A DNA stretch of 64,000 bases from Ridgeia piscesae (GCA_025642075.2 JAODUO010001044.1:108501-172500), one strand, 5' to 3'; positions 11,007 through 24,604 are shown, counted from the stretch's first letter. Made by a program: numbers and translations. Notes: generated by a model not told the origin, from the letters alone.

Positions 11007-12852
11007 GTAAGTCTTTAAACGGTGTGATAGTTGACAATAACCCAAATGTCGTAATAGAGACTATGTTTTGGCAAATAGGTACTGAGTCACTTAAAATGCT
11101 AACCATTATATTTACGTTCTGGAAGACGCGTATACTTTCAGATGCAACGTGACATCTGGCTGGATACAATTACGCCGCTAATAAGTCGTTCGCTCAGACC
11201 GTTTCAAGGGCTTTAGATAAACGGTTTACACCTGTTACACTTTTCACACCTGAAAATCACACCATCCTCCATTAAGTTTATCTTCACAAAAATGTGAAAT
11301 ATGTGGTACGTATACATCTAGCTTAAATAAAACTAGACCATCATATTTACTACTCTTTCCATTAACAAAATATTTACACACATCCTCCATGTTGTGGCGG
11401 CTGTAGAACAACTATTAAAGTGAAAGTGAATAATTTTATTCACATATTCAACAAATTAAAATTGTGGGAGACTGTTCGATTGTTACCTCAAGAAACCTCA
11501 AGGAATTATCATAAAACGACATATCATATTATTACGCTTTGTGGTGATTTGTCCGGAGAGAAAACTCACGGTAATCACTTCACTGCAGTAGCAGGTGGCA
11601 TACTCTCCTTAGTTATGACCCTAATGGCTGACGTCGTCAGAGTGGCGCTGGTAGATAGTGGATGGAAAAAACCTTTTCAAAGCCTCCCGAGCAGGACAGT
11701 TACATAAGAAGTGACTACTAAAATAAGAATTGTATACTCTGCAATAAAGATAACAGTAATGGGAAGTAGAACATTTATATAGCGCCATAAATCTAGATAA
11801 AATCCATTCGAAGGCGCTGTGAGTACATAAATGTGTAAACATGCAGAATATCAATAAGCTACGTAAAATTAATAATATTAAATGTATTAAAGTAAATGAC
11901 AATACATAATATATGTATAAAAAATAATAGTAATAATTGATTAATAAGATACAGCTAAAGAGGATAGGGCTATATTGACAATACATGTGTAAAGACGTTG
12001 TGTAAAATTAGTTTAAAAACAAGTCATGTTCAAGATAATAAATAGGTAAAATAAACACACACAGCCCGACAAAGATGAGTGTTGAACAATCTTAAACGTA
12101 AAGAGGCAACAGTTTTTTCTCAATTGCAAGAGAATTCCCCAATTGTGGAACAGATATCGAGAAAGGTTTACGCCGTATCGGCTGTGAGATGGCGGCACAT
12201 GCAGGTTTTTTTCTCGAGTATATCAGTGTTTTAAGGTGACACCAGTCCATGATGTGAACGAAACACCAGTAGCCGCATTGAATACTGAACGCGTTGTTTC
12301 ACGGGAAGCCAGTGCAGTTTTATGAGTAGAGGTGTGATATGTTCCCATCTGTGGCAGTGTACCACTAACCGAGCGGCAGCGTTTTGCACACTTTAAAGCT
12401 TGGAGGTTGGCGATGGTTCGCGTAGATAATTTTCAATGTCAAGATAATACGTCAAGCGGGCTGCGGCTTTCTGTGTGAGGCACGATCGGATCGACCCATG
12501 TTCCTTAGATGGTAGTGCTGAAGTTGATCAAACAAACCTAAATCCAACCCGAGTGATATACGACGAACATTTGAACCATATTTTAGAAGGCAGCTACTAT
12601 CACATTTCAGCACTATTTCATAGTGTAATTCTTGTTTGTTTTTGCCAGAAAGCTCGTTATGACTTACGTATGTTGTGTGTCTGTACGTGTGCGTATGCCG
12701 TCAATGGATTCCCTAAGACACCACTATAAGAATATGGAAGTACACATTTTATAATGTTTACGCAGTGGTGCAATTATAATGGTAACAGTAACAGGAAGAA
12801 GAACATTTATATAGCGCCATCAATCTAGATAAATCCATTCGGAGGCGCTGTG
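11007..12852. other. Intron between lectin halves
   Basis: No exon is recognised. It contains two near-identical copies of a 70-76 bp direct repeat (11750-11826 and 12783-12853) that includes TTTATATAGCGCC and AGGCGCTGTGAG, and an unidentified GC-richer block at 12060-12500 that may be an old dispersed repeat. Confidence 0.5.
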
Positions 12853-13006
<154 letters not shown>

Positions 13007-13392
13007 AAAGTTTATTCAGAACATTGTACTCTGAACTCAGAACATTGTTAACAACAATAAATACAATACAAACAGGCAAATTTAGCTACAATATACAATA
13101 TTTGAAAGGGGTAAATTTAAAATCAATGACTTTCTGTCAATTTACCCTTGACACATAACATTTATCTAAATACTGGTTACAAATTCATATACAACGTATA
13201 ACATAAGCAAACATCTTGACATATAATATAGTTAAGATAGATGGTCCATAACTAGAGATTTCTTAAATAAAAGATTCTTGTATTTACATTTAAATGCAGC
13301 AACACTATTAACTATTTTTAGTTCATCGCATAGAGAATTCCATATTTGCACTCTCTTTAGTACTTCCTAAAGCTACATTCCTCTTGCGCCAG

Positions 13393-13587
13393 GTTATCGC
13401 TTGCGAGGATTCACCATCACCGTTAGTGGACAGAACGAAAAGAAGTGTGGATCGGACAGCAATGTTGTTTTAACAGGGCAGACGAAATCATTCGGATGTG
13501 AACCAAATGCCATAGGAAATACGCTGATGATCAAAAGAGGCAAGAACAAAGTTATCACACTGTGTGAAGTGCAAGTTTATGGATCAG
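13393..13587 (+). CDS. F-type lectin domain, C-terminal-half exon
   Basis: This 195 nt exon (acceptor TTGCGCCAG, donor ATCAG|GTATGG, phase 1 both sides) completes the lectin domain started at 10785. It begins GYRLRGFTITV, whose first Arg supplies the last residue of the R-x-D-x4-R fucose motif across the splice junction. It continues with KKCGSD and SFGC cysteines and ends LCEVQVYGS, the usual closing strand. It is clearly homologous to the exon at 1449; both share the RLR start, the ETKSF/QTKSF block, IGN and LCEV, so the two arose by duplication of the lectin unit. The intron within the domain is at the same place and phase in both copies. Confidence 0.9.
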
Positions 13588-13785
13588 GTATGGTTATGTA
13601 TAAGACGATTTCACATTGAATTAAGGATTGCTAGATAGGACATTTCTTAAACATAACTATTTTTATGCCCATGCTTTAAAGTAGCTCTGACTGAGTATAA
13701 CTTATATATTGACATTGTTTCTGACAGACCTCCGCTTCCATTGAAACAAACAAAATGGCCGTCATCTATAGCATATTAAAAATAA

Positions 13786-14081
13786 CAACACTCCAGAACT
13801 AAACTGATATAGGGATATAGATTAGATTGTTGTGCTATTATGGAAATTATCCGTAATCCTTGTAAAACACATTTCAAGTTGTTTTAGTACGTGTATTTCA
13901 TTGTGAATTTAATAAACAAAAATATTAATGATGTTACATACATAATTTTCGGCACCAATTTTAGATTACTACGAAGATAAAATATCAACCTAAAATGGTT
14001 GTATACGAGTTGTGTGGAACATGCTGGAGAACACAACAATCCAAATCAGATGGCTCTATCAATTTTAGTTCTGGAGTGTTG
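13786..14081. mobile_element. Harbinger-like MITE candidate
   Basis: A 296 bp segment has 18 bp perfect terminal inverted repeats, CAACACTCCAGAACTAAA at the left and its complement at the right. It is flanked on both sides by TAA (13783-13785 and 14082-14084). A 3 bp TWA target duplication is characteristic of PIF/Harbinger elements. There is no coding capacity, so it is a non-autonomous element. Assignment rests on the duplication and termini only. Confidence 0.65.
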
Positions 14082-14365
14082 TAAGCTTATGTTGGTAAAA
14101 TACTATTTTCTGTAAATGTCCATCAAAGATTGAATGACTGCATCGACTGCATGAAAGAACCACGTCTTATCCATGAAAAAAGTGATTTAGAGATAAGTGA
14201 CTGTTATAACATGTATTTCTTTTATTGAAAGCAAACATAAATAGCTATTGAAAGCTGGAAGAAACACGTTTTGCGTATTTTATGTCAACAATCACCATTC
14301 AATCCTATCTGCCATCCAACGATTCGTGCGCTACACGGCGTCACATGGGGTGGCAATGCAAAGTG

Positions 14366-15470
14366 TCAGTGAAGAATGAATGGCTCACATATCGATATGG
14401 ATCGACGCAGTGTTTTTAGATGGTAGTATGATGTGCAGCAAACATGTTTTACATGGCTGACCATTGACATTTCTGTGTCAAATATAACGTCGATGTTCCT
14501 GCCAGTAGGACTTGGCGTTATGTCGCAGTCGCCAATTTTGATCACGGTGATGTTGTGGTTCGCTCGATTGTTGCCTGATGATAACACAAGTGCGACCGTT
14601 TTGTCGTCACTCACCTTTAGCTGATTGTTGACACATCCACTCACGAACAGCGATTATGCATTGCTCAATTCTGCGAAGTGACAATAATCTGATGAATTCA
14701 GTCATCTCAAATTTGATGTATAGCTGGGTAGGTGTGTCTCCTGGTGATATCACCGATAGGAACTGTGTATGCAGAGAACAACAGAGGTCCCAGCACCAAT
14801 CCTTGAGGTATGCCATAAGCGACGCGGGTTTTGCTGGAAGCACAACCCTGTAGATACACACACTGCGACCGATTGGTTAGATATGACCGCATCCACGCTA
14901 GCACGGAGCCACGTCTTTTAATAGCCATGTAGGTCAGGCTACGCAGCATGTTGGTGAATTGATCAGCAAACTGTAGTTGTCTGATGTCGTTGCAGTTGGA
15001 AATAATTCAAGTCGTGATACGCAGAGTGCTGGTCTGTGGTCAAGGATGAGGTGGGTGTAGAATGGAAATGAAATGCCACACGAATCGTCTCAATATTCGC
15101 CGAGAAGGTGGTTGAGAACCTTAATGCAAGTTCGTGGATGTTGTTGTTAGCAGGTAGATACTGGGACTCTCTCAGCTGCAGCAGTTTAATAAACGATACA
15201 TTCGCCGATTGTCACACCCGCAATGTTCAATCTCAGAGGAATAGTAGTCAGTCTTCGCTTTTTTGATCGTCTCTTTACCTCTGCGCACTGTGTCTTGTAA
15301 ATTTCACGATGTACTTGAAGTGATATGTGACGCCACTTCAGTTCACACTGTCGTTTGATTTGTTTGATAACCTTCTTGTTATACCAAGGTACCAGTGTAC
15401 AATCGGCGATGCGACATGTCTGTAGTTGTGCATACTTCTCAATAAGTCTGGTCAAGACCACATTATAGTG
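14366..15470 (-). mobile_element. L2-like LINE fragment, broken
   Basis: Minus-strand pieces of one non-LTR retrotransposon appear in order. First is a linker between endonuclease and reverse transcriptase (15461-15186, with VPWYNKKVIKQIKRQCELKW). A deletion follows, then palm motifs (14949-14720, YLTNRSQCVYLQGC and YGIPQGLVLGPLLFSAYT), then the post-catalytic region (14800-14366, DTPTQLYIKF to DIIFDTEM-like). The wording of these motifs is typical of L2-group elements. The Y-A-D-D catalytic box is missing: sequence passes from GDITRR directly into a shifted D-T-P-T-Q-L-Y. The copy is dead through deletions and frameshifts. Confidence 0.8.
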
Positions 15471-15606
15471 ATTTGCAAGTTCAGTTGTTGTTTGTTTGTT
15501 AGATAAGATTGCGGTCGAAAATGACGGGAAGAAGCCACATCAAAACGCAGGTTTGTCGATGGCTTTATACTTTCGGTACGTAAGTATAACACGTTTTATT
15601 GTATGT

Positions 15607-15607
15607 A

Positions 15608-15659
<52 letters not shown>

Positions 15660-15661
15660 GA

Positions 15662-15726
<65 letters not shown>

Positions 15727-15751
15727 ATATATATATGTATGTATGTATATG

Positions 15752-15794
<43 letters not shown>

Positions 15795-15822
15795 TAGATA
15801 TATACATAAATAATATATATAT

Positions 15823-15859
<37 letters not shown>

Positions 15860-15864
15860 CAAAT

Positions 15865-15917
<53 letters not shown>
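15607..15917. repeat. Long (AT)n array
   Basis: About 310 bp of AT dinucleotides with short TATG and TAATA interruptions. Apparent open frames of Tyr/Ile repeats on both strands are artefacts of the array. Confidence 0.97.
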
Positions 15918-15920
<3 letters not shown>

Positions 15921-16342
15921 TAACATGGTTACTGGTTAAATTGGTAGAGGTGTATAAGAGAGCTAGCACATAATGAAGTTGGATTGTTTATTATAAACAA
16001 TTCGTTTATAGATATTTTAATATTGTACATGTTATAGAATGATATGATAAAACACTGAAACTGTCCTGACGACAACGTAGTAAAAAGAACAATATCAAAA
16101 TGGTAAAATAGCAACCACTGTAGAAAGGTCATGACAAAAATAAAAAGAGAACATACTGTTTGTAGGAGCAAGAATGGTTGAAGGGAAACATATTAAAAAA
16201 AACACCGTAGAATAAAGGTAATAGATAATGTCAAGAAATCTGATTATTATTTTAAAAGAATCGGTCAAAAATCTACTTGTCTTAGTTTAGTGATAATCAA
16301 TAAAACGGTAGTAATGTAATTCCAATCTTATTGATTTTACAG

Positions 16343-16453
16343 AACGTGATTTCTGCAAGTCAAGGCCTTGTCAAAATGAAGGAGAATGTCGTAATACCGC
16401 CAGCGGATACACGTGCAGATGCAAGAATAATTATATTGGGAAGAACTGTGATA
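16343..16453 (+). CDS. EGF-like exon, array copy A
   Basis: This exon of 111 nt has acceptor GATTTTACAG and donor GATA|GTGGGT (phase 1 both ends). The domain reads RDFCKSRPCQNEGEC, then GYTCRCKNNYIGKNCD, with all six EGF cysteines. The donor GTGGGT is weaker than consensus and is shared by most array copies. Over 111 nt the sequence is identical to copy C at 18169. Confidence 0.88.
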
Positions 16454-16939
16454 GTGGGTATTATTATTATTATGTATAATTTGTAAATATATTTTATATA
16501 CTTGTATAAATATAAAATTAAATATGTCTAATGGTTATATTAGTGAGCCAAATATAATAGCAAGCAAATTATGTAAATGGACTATAATTTATTATAAACA
16601 ATTCATTGATGGATATGTTAATATTGTACATGTTATGGAATGATAATATATGATAAAACACTGAAGGTGTCCAGACGACGTAATAATAAAAACAATATAA
16701 AAATTGTAAAATAACAACTATGCTAAAAAGGTCACATAAAATAAAAAAGAACATAATGTTTGTAGGAAAAAGAATTGTTGAAGTGAAACATATTAAAAAC
16801 ACCGGAAAATAAAGGTAATAGAATATGTTGTCAAGAAATCTGCGTCTTATTTAAAATGAATCGATAGAAAACCGACTCGTTTTAGTTTAGTGATAAAAAA
16901 GACGGTAGTAATGTAATTCCCATCTTATTGATTTTATAG

Positions 16940-17050
16940 AACGTGATTTCTGCAAGTCAATGCCTTGTCAAAATGAAGGAGAATGCCGTAATACCGCCAC
17001 CGGATACACGTGCAGATGCAAGAATAATTATACTGGGAAGAACTGTGATA
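16940..17050 (+). CDS. EGF-like exon, array copy B
   Basis: 111 nt, phase 1 both ends; acceptor GATTTTATAG and donor GATA|GTGGGT. All six cysteines are present. It differs from copy A by Met for Arg after CKS, Thr for Ser before GYTC and Thr for Ile in NNYTGKNC. The acceptor has T where the other copies have C before AG. Confidence 0.86.
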
Positions 17051-17215
17051 GTGGGTATTACTATATAATTTGTTAAATATATTTTCATATAAACTCGTGT
17101 AAATATTAAATGTAACATGACTTATGGTCATATTAGTGCAGCCAAATAAGATAGTAAACACATTATGTAAATGGACTGTATATTATAAACAATTTATTGA
17201 TGGTTATGTTAATAT

Positions 17216-17850
17216 TTAACAAGAGATTTAACAAGATTGCCACCTAGAGATTCAACTCTAGATGGCAGGTGGACTAGGAAGCCATTTGGCTTATCGAGAG
17301 TCCAACCTATCTATCTAAGTATACCCCGCCCATCTTAGGTATATGTCGATTTTATTTTTAAATATATTAACACTACTAGCACCTACACAATCAGCTGATA
17401 ATCTGTTCCATTCGTTTACTGTTCTTTGTGAAAATGAAAATTTTCTAATATCCAGTCTACACTGCTTCTTTGCTAATGTACTCCATGTCCTCTAGTCCTT
17501 CTCTCTTCCTTGACTGTGAAAAAAAATATTTCTGTCAATATTTTCATACCCATTCAATATTTTAAACACCCCAATCTGATCTCCTCTCAATCTTCTGGTT
17601 TCTAGTGTTGTTAAACCACATTTTTTCAGACGCATTTCATAACTAATATTCCTGAGTTTTTGTATCATTTTGGTTGCTCTCCTTTGTACTCTTTCTAGCA
17701 TATCAATATCCTTCTTACGATATGGCCTCCATGCTTGTATACAATATTCTAAGTGAGGCCTAACTATTGTTTTATACAGCGGTATTATTAGTTCGTTTTC
17801 TTTGTACACTATACGCTCTCCTTTGTACTCTTTCTAGCATATCAATATCC
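17216..17850 (-). mobile_element. CR1-type LINE 3' fragment in the B-C intron
   Basis: This is a 5'-truncated LINE. It encodes the thumb of a reverse transcriptase on the minus strand (17809-17492, containing RPHLEYCIQAWRPYRKKDID and LERVQRRATKMI). It ends at 17216 with two units of its ACAAGATTTA-type 3' repeat. The target duplication TATGTTAATAT is present at 17205-17215 and 17851-17861. The sequence is nearly identical to the 3' part of the copy at 29369-29940, so insertion was recent. At its 5' end the last 36 bp (17815-17850) repeat an internal stretch (17675-17710) in direct orientation. Confidence 0.88.
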
Positions 17851-18168
17851 TATGTTAATATGTTATGGAATTATATGATAAACGAGTGAAGCTGTCCTGA
17901 AGACAACGTAATAAAAGAAACAGTATCAAAATGAAAAAATAACAACCACGCTAGAAAAGTCATATAAATTAAAATAGAACTGTTTGTAGGAACAACAATT
18001 GTTGAAGGGAAACATAGTAAAAAAACACCGTAGAATAAAGGTAATAGATAATGTCGTCAAGAAATCTGATTATTATTAAAAAAGAATCGGTCAAAAATCT
18101 ACTTGTCTTAGTTTAGTGATAATCAATAAAACGGTAGTAATGTGATTCCCATGTTATTGATTTTACAG

Positions 18169-18279
18169 AACGTGATTTCTGCAAGTCAAGGCCTTGTCAA
18201 AATGAAGGAGAATGTCGTAATACCGCCAGCGGATACACGTGCAGATGCAAGAATAATTATATTGGGAAGAACTGTGATA
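18169..18279 (+). CDS. EGF-like exon, array copy C
   Basis: 111 nt, acceptor GATTTTACAG, donor GATA|GTGGGT, phase 1 both ends, six cysteines. The exon is identical at nucleotide level to copy A, although copy B lies between them. The preceding intron also matches copy A better than copy B. Confidence 0.88.
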
Positions 18280-18518
18280 GTGGGTATTATTATTACTATG
18301 TATAATTTTTAAATATATTTTCATAAATTTGTATAAATATTAAATTTAACATGTCTAATGGTTATATTAGTGGAGTCAAATAAGATAACAAGCAAATTAT
18401 GTAAATGGACTGTATATTATAAACAATTCATTATACAGTGTATAAACTTTTTCATAAACTCGCACAAAAAAGCACATTATGTAGATGTATTGTATATTAT
18501 AACAAATTCTCTTATGTA

Positions 18519-18778
18519 TTTGAATGTAACGATCCGGTTTCTTGGTTCATTGTTAATAAGTAAATGATTAACCTCTCAAGAAACGTTTTTCTTTGTTTTC
18601 CGTGTATTTCAGCCGTCTCACAGTCTACTTCTGCGGATTGAATTTCAGATTCATGTCACATGACTTACTTTCCGCTGAAGAACGCTGTGAGAGACAGCTG
18701 AAACATACCGAAAACAAAGAAAAACGTTTCTCATTTACTTATTAACAATGAACCAAGAAACCGGATCATTACATTCGA
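18519..18778. repeat. Inverted repeat at the 5' end of the Penelope-like element
   Basis: Two arms of about 90 bp (18519-18612 and 18695-18778) are inverted copies of each other, sharing for example AACAATGAACCAAGAAACCGG and its complement, with one arm carrying about 12 extra bases. The loop side contains CTGAAGA (18675-18681), a short potential stem GCTGT/ACAGC and GAAAC (18700-18704). That order is reminiscent of the hammerhead ribozyme core reported in Penelope terminal repeats, but no clear cleavage triplet was found. Confidence 0.75.
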
Positions 18779-19057
18779 ATATTTTACGACAACATGAACG
18801 AGAAGTTGCGAGAACGCTACGGGGGCTGGAGAAAGCGACTATGAGTAACAAGTTAGCGGGCTGGAAGAACCTCCGCCATTTCAGTACACGCTTACTCCAG
18901 GACAACGTAAGGTCAAAGAGCCTGCAGCTAAGATCGTCAGTGAAAGGAGTGAAAGCGTTAACGATCCAAAGAAAAGCAGCGAAGAAGCTTTTAAACATCA
19001 GAATATCTCAGTGCTATTTCACGATAAATAAATTATAAGACGGGAGGGAAGCATTAG

Positions 19058-19820
<763 letters not shown>

Positions 19821-21869
19821 AGCATTAGAAACGAACCTGCGTACAAAACTAACAGAAGCGGAAATGGTGAAAGTGACAAAGTTCTTTGAGCATGCGCACA
19901 ACGCCACTTTCTGAGAAACGCGGGAAAGGTGGCAACGGAAATACGATCAGTTGCTACGAAAACGACAGCTAGCTGGCCAGAGTGAAGACATGGTACAATG
20001 GGATGACCCGGATAACATCACATAGTGGTGGCCCATTAATCTGGCTGATAGAGAGTTAGACAGAGGTGAAGTTAGCCTTTTGAAAAAAGGGTAACATTTT
20101 GCGGTTACCTCACGGAGCCTCCCCGGTGACGATTTAATTACAACAACAGAGAAGGCCTGTAAGAACATCAACGAAAAACATAGGGCCGACGGGTTGAGGA
20201 GTGAGCTAGCCAAAGTTGTGACAAAACTAGATCTAGACAGAACAGACTAAATATATCACTGGAAGAGAGAAAAGCACTTCAAAACCTAAGGAAGGACAGA
20301 ACAACCAAGATCCCACCAGCTGAGAAGGGGAGGGCAACCGTGATCATGAACGCTACAGATTACGACAACAAAGTAGCAGGCCTATTAGCGGATGTCACCA
20401 CCAGAATGTACACAAGTAAACTAGTCAACACCATGAAAGAGTGGACTATACTGTAAGATCTACCTTACTTCAGAAGCAGTGCCAACATGCTATGGATTGC
20501 CGAAGATCCACAAGGACAATACACCAGTAAGACCGATAGTGTCAAGTACAGGTAGTAAAACATACAAGACAGTCAAGTACTTAGCCATGGTTCTTAGCCC
20601 ACTGGTCGGAAGAACTGAACAGCACACAATGTATAAAGAAAATCGATGAGTTTGAAGTATCACCAGGGAGAAAAATATTATCGTTTGATGTGACAGCCCT
20701 GTTCATTAGTATCCCACCGTCAGAGTGAAAAATGAAAGACTAAACTAGGATGAAACACTGAAAGGCAGATGTGAATTATCAGTAGACCAGATCACAACCC
20801 TGTTAGAAATATGTTTGAACACCACATATTTTAATTACAATGGAGTGTTATACAAGCAGAAGAAGGGTGCGGCCAGGGGTTCACTGGTGTCACCAATAGT
20901 GGGAAACTTGTATATGGAACACTTTGAAGAAAGAGCAATCAGCATCATGCTCCATACCTCTGATTGAGATGCGTGGATGATACATTCACATTACTACAGG
21001 AGAGTGAAGTAGAACAGTTCACACAACATCTGAATTATATAGACGACAACATCAAGTTCACAGTAAAGGCGGAACAGAACAACACGTTAGCTTTCCTAGA
21101 CACATGCATATGTCCGAAGGATGATGGGTCAACGAATGTGAAGGCCTATCGGAAAGCGACACACACAGACCAGTATTTGAAATGGAAATCACCCCCGTCC
21201 CCATTAGAACACAAACGATCTGTGTTGAGTACCCTCTTGCGAAGAGCAGAAAGTTTGGTATTAGAGAAGGAGGATAAGACCAAAGAGGTGGAGCACATCA
21301 AAAAGGTCCTGAAAATGAACGGCTACAAAACTTGGATTTTCAACACCATGCAACCAAAGAGAAATCAAAAGAATGTCAACACCAGAGAAAGCAGCAGAAG
21401 ATAACATGCCATAGGTCTGCCCTACATTAGTAAGCTGACTGAACAATTAGCAAGGATGTTTAAGTCGTATTACTTACCGGTGTACCACAAACCTATCAAC
21501 ACTTTGAGTCCATGCTGGTGCATCCGAAAGATTTAAAACAGCTTATTAATTATGTTATGGATATGTTAATATTGCATATGTTATGGAATGATACACTCAC
21601 TGAAGCTGTCCTGGAGACAACCTAAAAAGAACAATATCAAAATTATAACATAGCAACCACGCTTGAAAGGTCATATAAAATAAAAATGGAACATAATGTT
21701 TCTAGGAACAAGAATTGTTCAAGGAAAACGTATTAAAACAAACATCAGAGAATAAATGTCAAGAAATATGTTTTTATCTAACAAGAATCGGATAAAAATC
21801 GACTCATCTGAGTTTACTGATAATGCAAAAAACAGTAGTAATGTAATTTCCATCTTATTGAGTTTACAG

Positions 21870-21980
21870 AACGTGATTTCTGCAAGTCAATGCCTTGTCA
21901 AAATGAAGGAGAATGCCGTAATACCGCCAGCGGATACACGTGCAGATGCATGAATGATTATATTGGGAAAAACTGTGATA
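21870..21980 (+). CDS. EGF-like exon, array copy D
   Basis: 111 nt, acceptor GAGTTTACAG, donor GATA|GTGGGT, phase 1 both ends, six cysteines. It shares the Met after CKS with copy B and has RCMNDYIG in the last loop. Confidence 0.87.
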
Positions 21981-22457
21981 GTGGGTATTATTATTACTAT
22001 GTATTATGTTTAAAATATATTATCATAAACTCGTATAAATATTAAATTGAACATGACTAATGGTTATATTAGTGGAGCCAAATAAGACAGCAAGCAAATT
22101 ATGTAAATGGACAATATGTTATAAACAATTAATTGATGGATATGTTAATATTGTGCATATTATGGAATGCTATGATAAAACACTGAAGCTGTCCTGAAAA
22201 CAACGTAATAAAAAGAACAATGTCCAAAAAACACGCTAGAAAGGTTACGTAAAATAAAATGGAACATAATGTTTAAAAGGAACAAGAATTATTGAAGAGG
22301 AATATATATTTTTAAACAAGAAAATAATTGTAACAGATAATATTGTCAGGAAATCTGCTCCTTGTTTAAAAGAAATCGGTCAAAAATAGATTCATCTTAT
22401 TTGAGTGATAATCAATATAATGATAGTAATGTAATTCCCATCTCATTGATTTTACAG

Positions 22458-22568
22458 AACGTGATTTCTGCAAGTCAAAGCCCTGTCAAAATGAAGGAGA
22501 ATGCCGTAATACCGCCAGCGGATACACGTGCAGATGCAAGAATAATTACATTGGGAAGAACTGCGATG
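22458..22568 (+). CDS. EGF-like exon, array copy E
   Basis: 111 nt, acceptor GATTTTACAG, donor GATG|GTGGGT, phase 1 both ends, six cysteines. It has Lys after CKS. The last codon position before the donor is G rather than A, which would change the junction residue from Ser to Gly when joined to an identical next exon. Confidence 0.87.
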
Positions 22569-22753
22569 GTGGGTGTTATTATTAATATGTATAATTTTTA
22601 AATATATTTTCGTAAACTCCAATAAATAAAAAATTTAGCATGACTAATGGTTTTATTAGTGGAGTTAAATAAGATAGCGAGCAAATTGTATAGATGTATT
22701 GTATAATATTATAAACAATTCGTTTATGGATATTTTAGTACTGTACATGTTAT

Positions 22754-24111
22754 TATAATTGGCATCCGTCAGTCACAAGTGGCCCTGAAAAGTCAGTTGG
22801 CACTGGAACAGCGCCTGTTGTGGCTGTGTATGCCGATGCGGGAGTGACAGTCCGTGCCGCAGCGGCTGCACTTGAAAGCGGTGTCTGCAGGCCGTTTTTG
22901 GTCTCACTCTCCGTTCGAGTGACGCATATTGCAACTTCCTTTCCCCTCCGCGCAGACTGTCATTCAGTTCCTGTCTCAGGGGGAGCGATCCTAGGCAATG
23001 ACTTCCCACCCGTCAATGTCCATATCAAGGGCCTTCGTGTCTCCTTTACAGGCATCTTTGAATCGGCGTTGGCGGCGGGCCCGAGCTCTCTTCCATGTTG
23101 CGACCTCGTCATATAGTAGGTCCATGGGGATCCTGCCATCCTGCATCCTGCGGACATGTCCAGCCAGCAAAGACGACGTTGTCGTAGCAGAGTATAAGTG
23201 CTTGGTGTAGCAGCACGTCGGAGGACTTCATTATTTGTTATGCGGTCCGACCATTCCATGCCCAGTATCCGCCTCAAGCTGCGCATGGGGAAAGTGTTGA
23301 GCCTCCTTTCTTGCTTCGAGTACAGAGTCCATGACAGGGCACTGAGGACACAGCCCTGTAGACAGACATATTGGTGTTCAATGTCAGTTTGTCGTGGTCC
23401 CAGACCCTCTTTGAGAACCTGGCAAGCGTTGATGTGGCTCGGCCAAACCATCTGCTGATTTCGGAGTCCTAGGAGAGGTTGTCGGTCACTGTTGAGCCGA
23501 AATATGTGAATTGTTTCTTCACCACATCCAACTGGTAGTTGCTTATAGTGATGGTTGGCAGGATGTTGCTCCTCGTGAGCTGTCAAGACAGCATAATCTG
23601 CGAACAGTATGTGTCATGAGAACCTCACGGTTTTTGGTTTCAATCTGCACAAGCTGTAAAGTTTGTCATCTGATCTAGTGATGAGGTAGATTCCGTCAGT
23701 TGATGTTCTGAAGGCATGCTTTAGCATGGCTGCGAGAAGTAGATGCCGTAGAGGGTGGGGCAAGCACGCACCCCTGCTTGACTCCGCTTTTGACGTCGAA
23801 TGGAGGTGATGATGAACCGTCGAACTGGATGATTCCTCTCATATCTGTGTGGAATGACTGAATCACGCTCAGAAGCTTTAGTGAACATCCAATCCTTGCG
23901 AGGAATTTGAAGAGGCCATCGCTGCCTTTGCCAGGTCTACGAATGCTATGTCGAGTGGCTGCTTCTGCGGTCTGCATTTCTTCTGGAGCTGTCGCAGGCA
24001 GAATATCATGTGGATCAAGGAGCGTTTCGCTCTGAAGCCGCATTGTGACTCTGGATATACCTTGTCAACCAACTTCTGCAGTCTGTTTAGGACCACGCGG
24101 GCGAATACTTT
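22754..24111 (-). mobile_element. RTE-like LINE fragment in the E-F intron
   Basis: Minus-strand pieces of an RTE-type reverse transcriptase are visible: VLNRLQKLVDKVYPESQCGF and PLDIAFVDLAKA (24096-23950), KSGVKQGCVLAP (about 23770) and RSLRRILGMEWSDRITNNEV (about 23230). The C-terminal tail RQRRLCWLDM and KETRRPLIW follows to about 22960. The Y-A-D-D box could not be recognised and at least two frame changes occur. A 7 bp duplication ATGTTAT flanks the insertion (22747-22753 and 24112-24118). Confidence 0.82.
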
Positions 24112-24429
24112 ATGTTATGGAATACTATGATAAAACACTGAAGCTGTTCTGATGAAAACGTAATAAAAAGAACAATATCAAAACGGTAAAATCACAACCA
24201 CGCATGAAAGGTATAATGTAAAATAAAAATGGAATATAATTATAGTAGGAAAAGGAACGTTTGAACGAAACATATTAAGAAAAGACCAGAGAATGAAAAT
24301 AAAACATCATGTTGCCAAGAAATCTGCTTTTTATTTTAAAAGGGTTAGCTTAAATAATGGACTTATCCGAGTTAAGTGGCAATGCAGTAAGACACTAGTA
24401 ATGTAATTTCCATCTTGTTAATTTTACAG

Positions 24430-24540
24430 AACGTGATTTCTGCAAGTCAAGGCCTTGTCATAATGAAGGAGATTGTCGTAATACCGCCAGCGGATACACG
24501 TGCAGATGCAAGAATGATTATATTGGGAAGAACTGTGATA
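24430..24540 (+). CDS. EGF-like exon, array copy F
   Basis: 111 nt, acceptor AATTTTACAG, donor GATA|GTGGGT, phase 1 both ends, six cysteines. It carries His for Gln after the second Cys (RPCHNEGDC) and Asp for Asn in KNDYIG. Confidence 0.87.
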
Positions 24541-24604
24541 GTGGGTATTATATACATTATTTTCACTATGTATAAGACTTTAATATATTTTCATAAACTC
24601 ATAC

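Noticed and set aside
15565..15973. Long open frames of Tyr/Ile on both strands
   Set aside because: They are translations of the AT dinucleotide array and are open in all frames by composition.
24415..24600. Plus-strand frame reading NVISASQGLVIMKE over the EGF copies
   Set aside because: It is an out-of-frame reading of the EGF exon; the splice-bounded phase-1 frame gives the six-cysteine domain.
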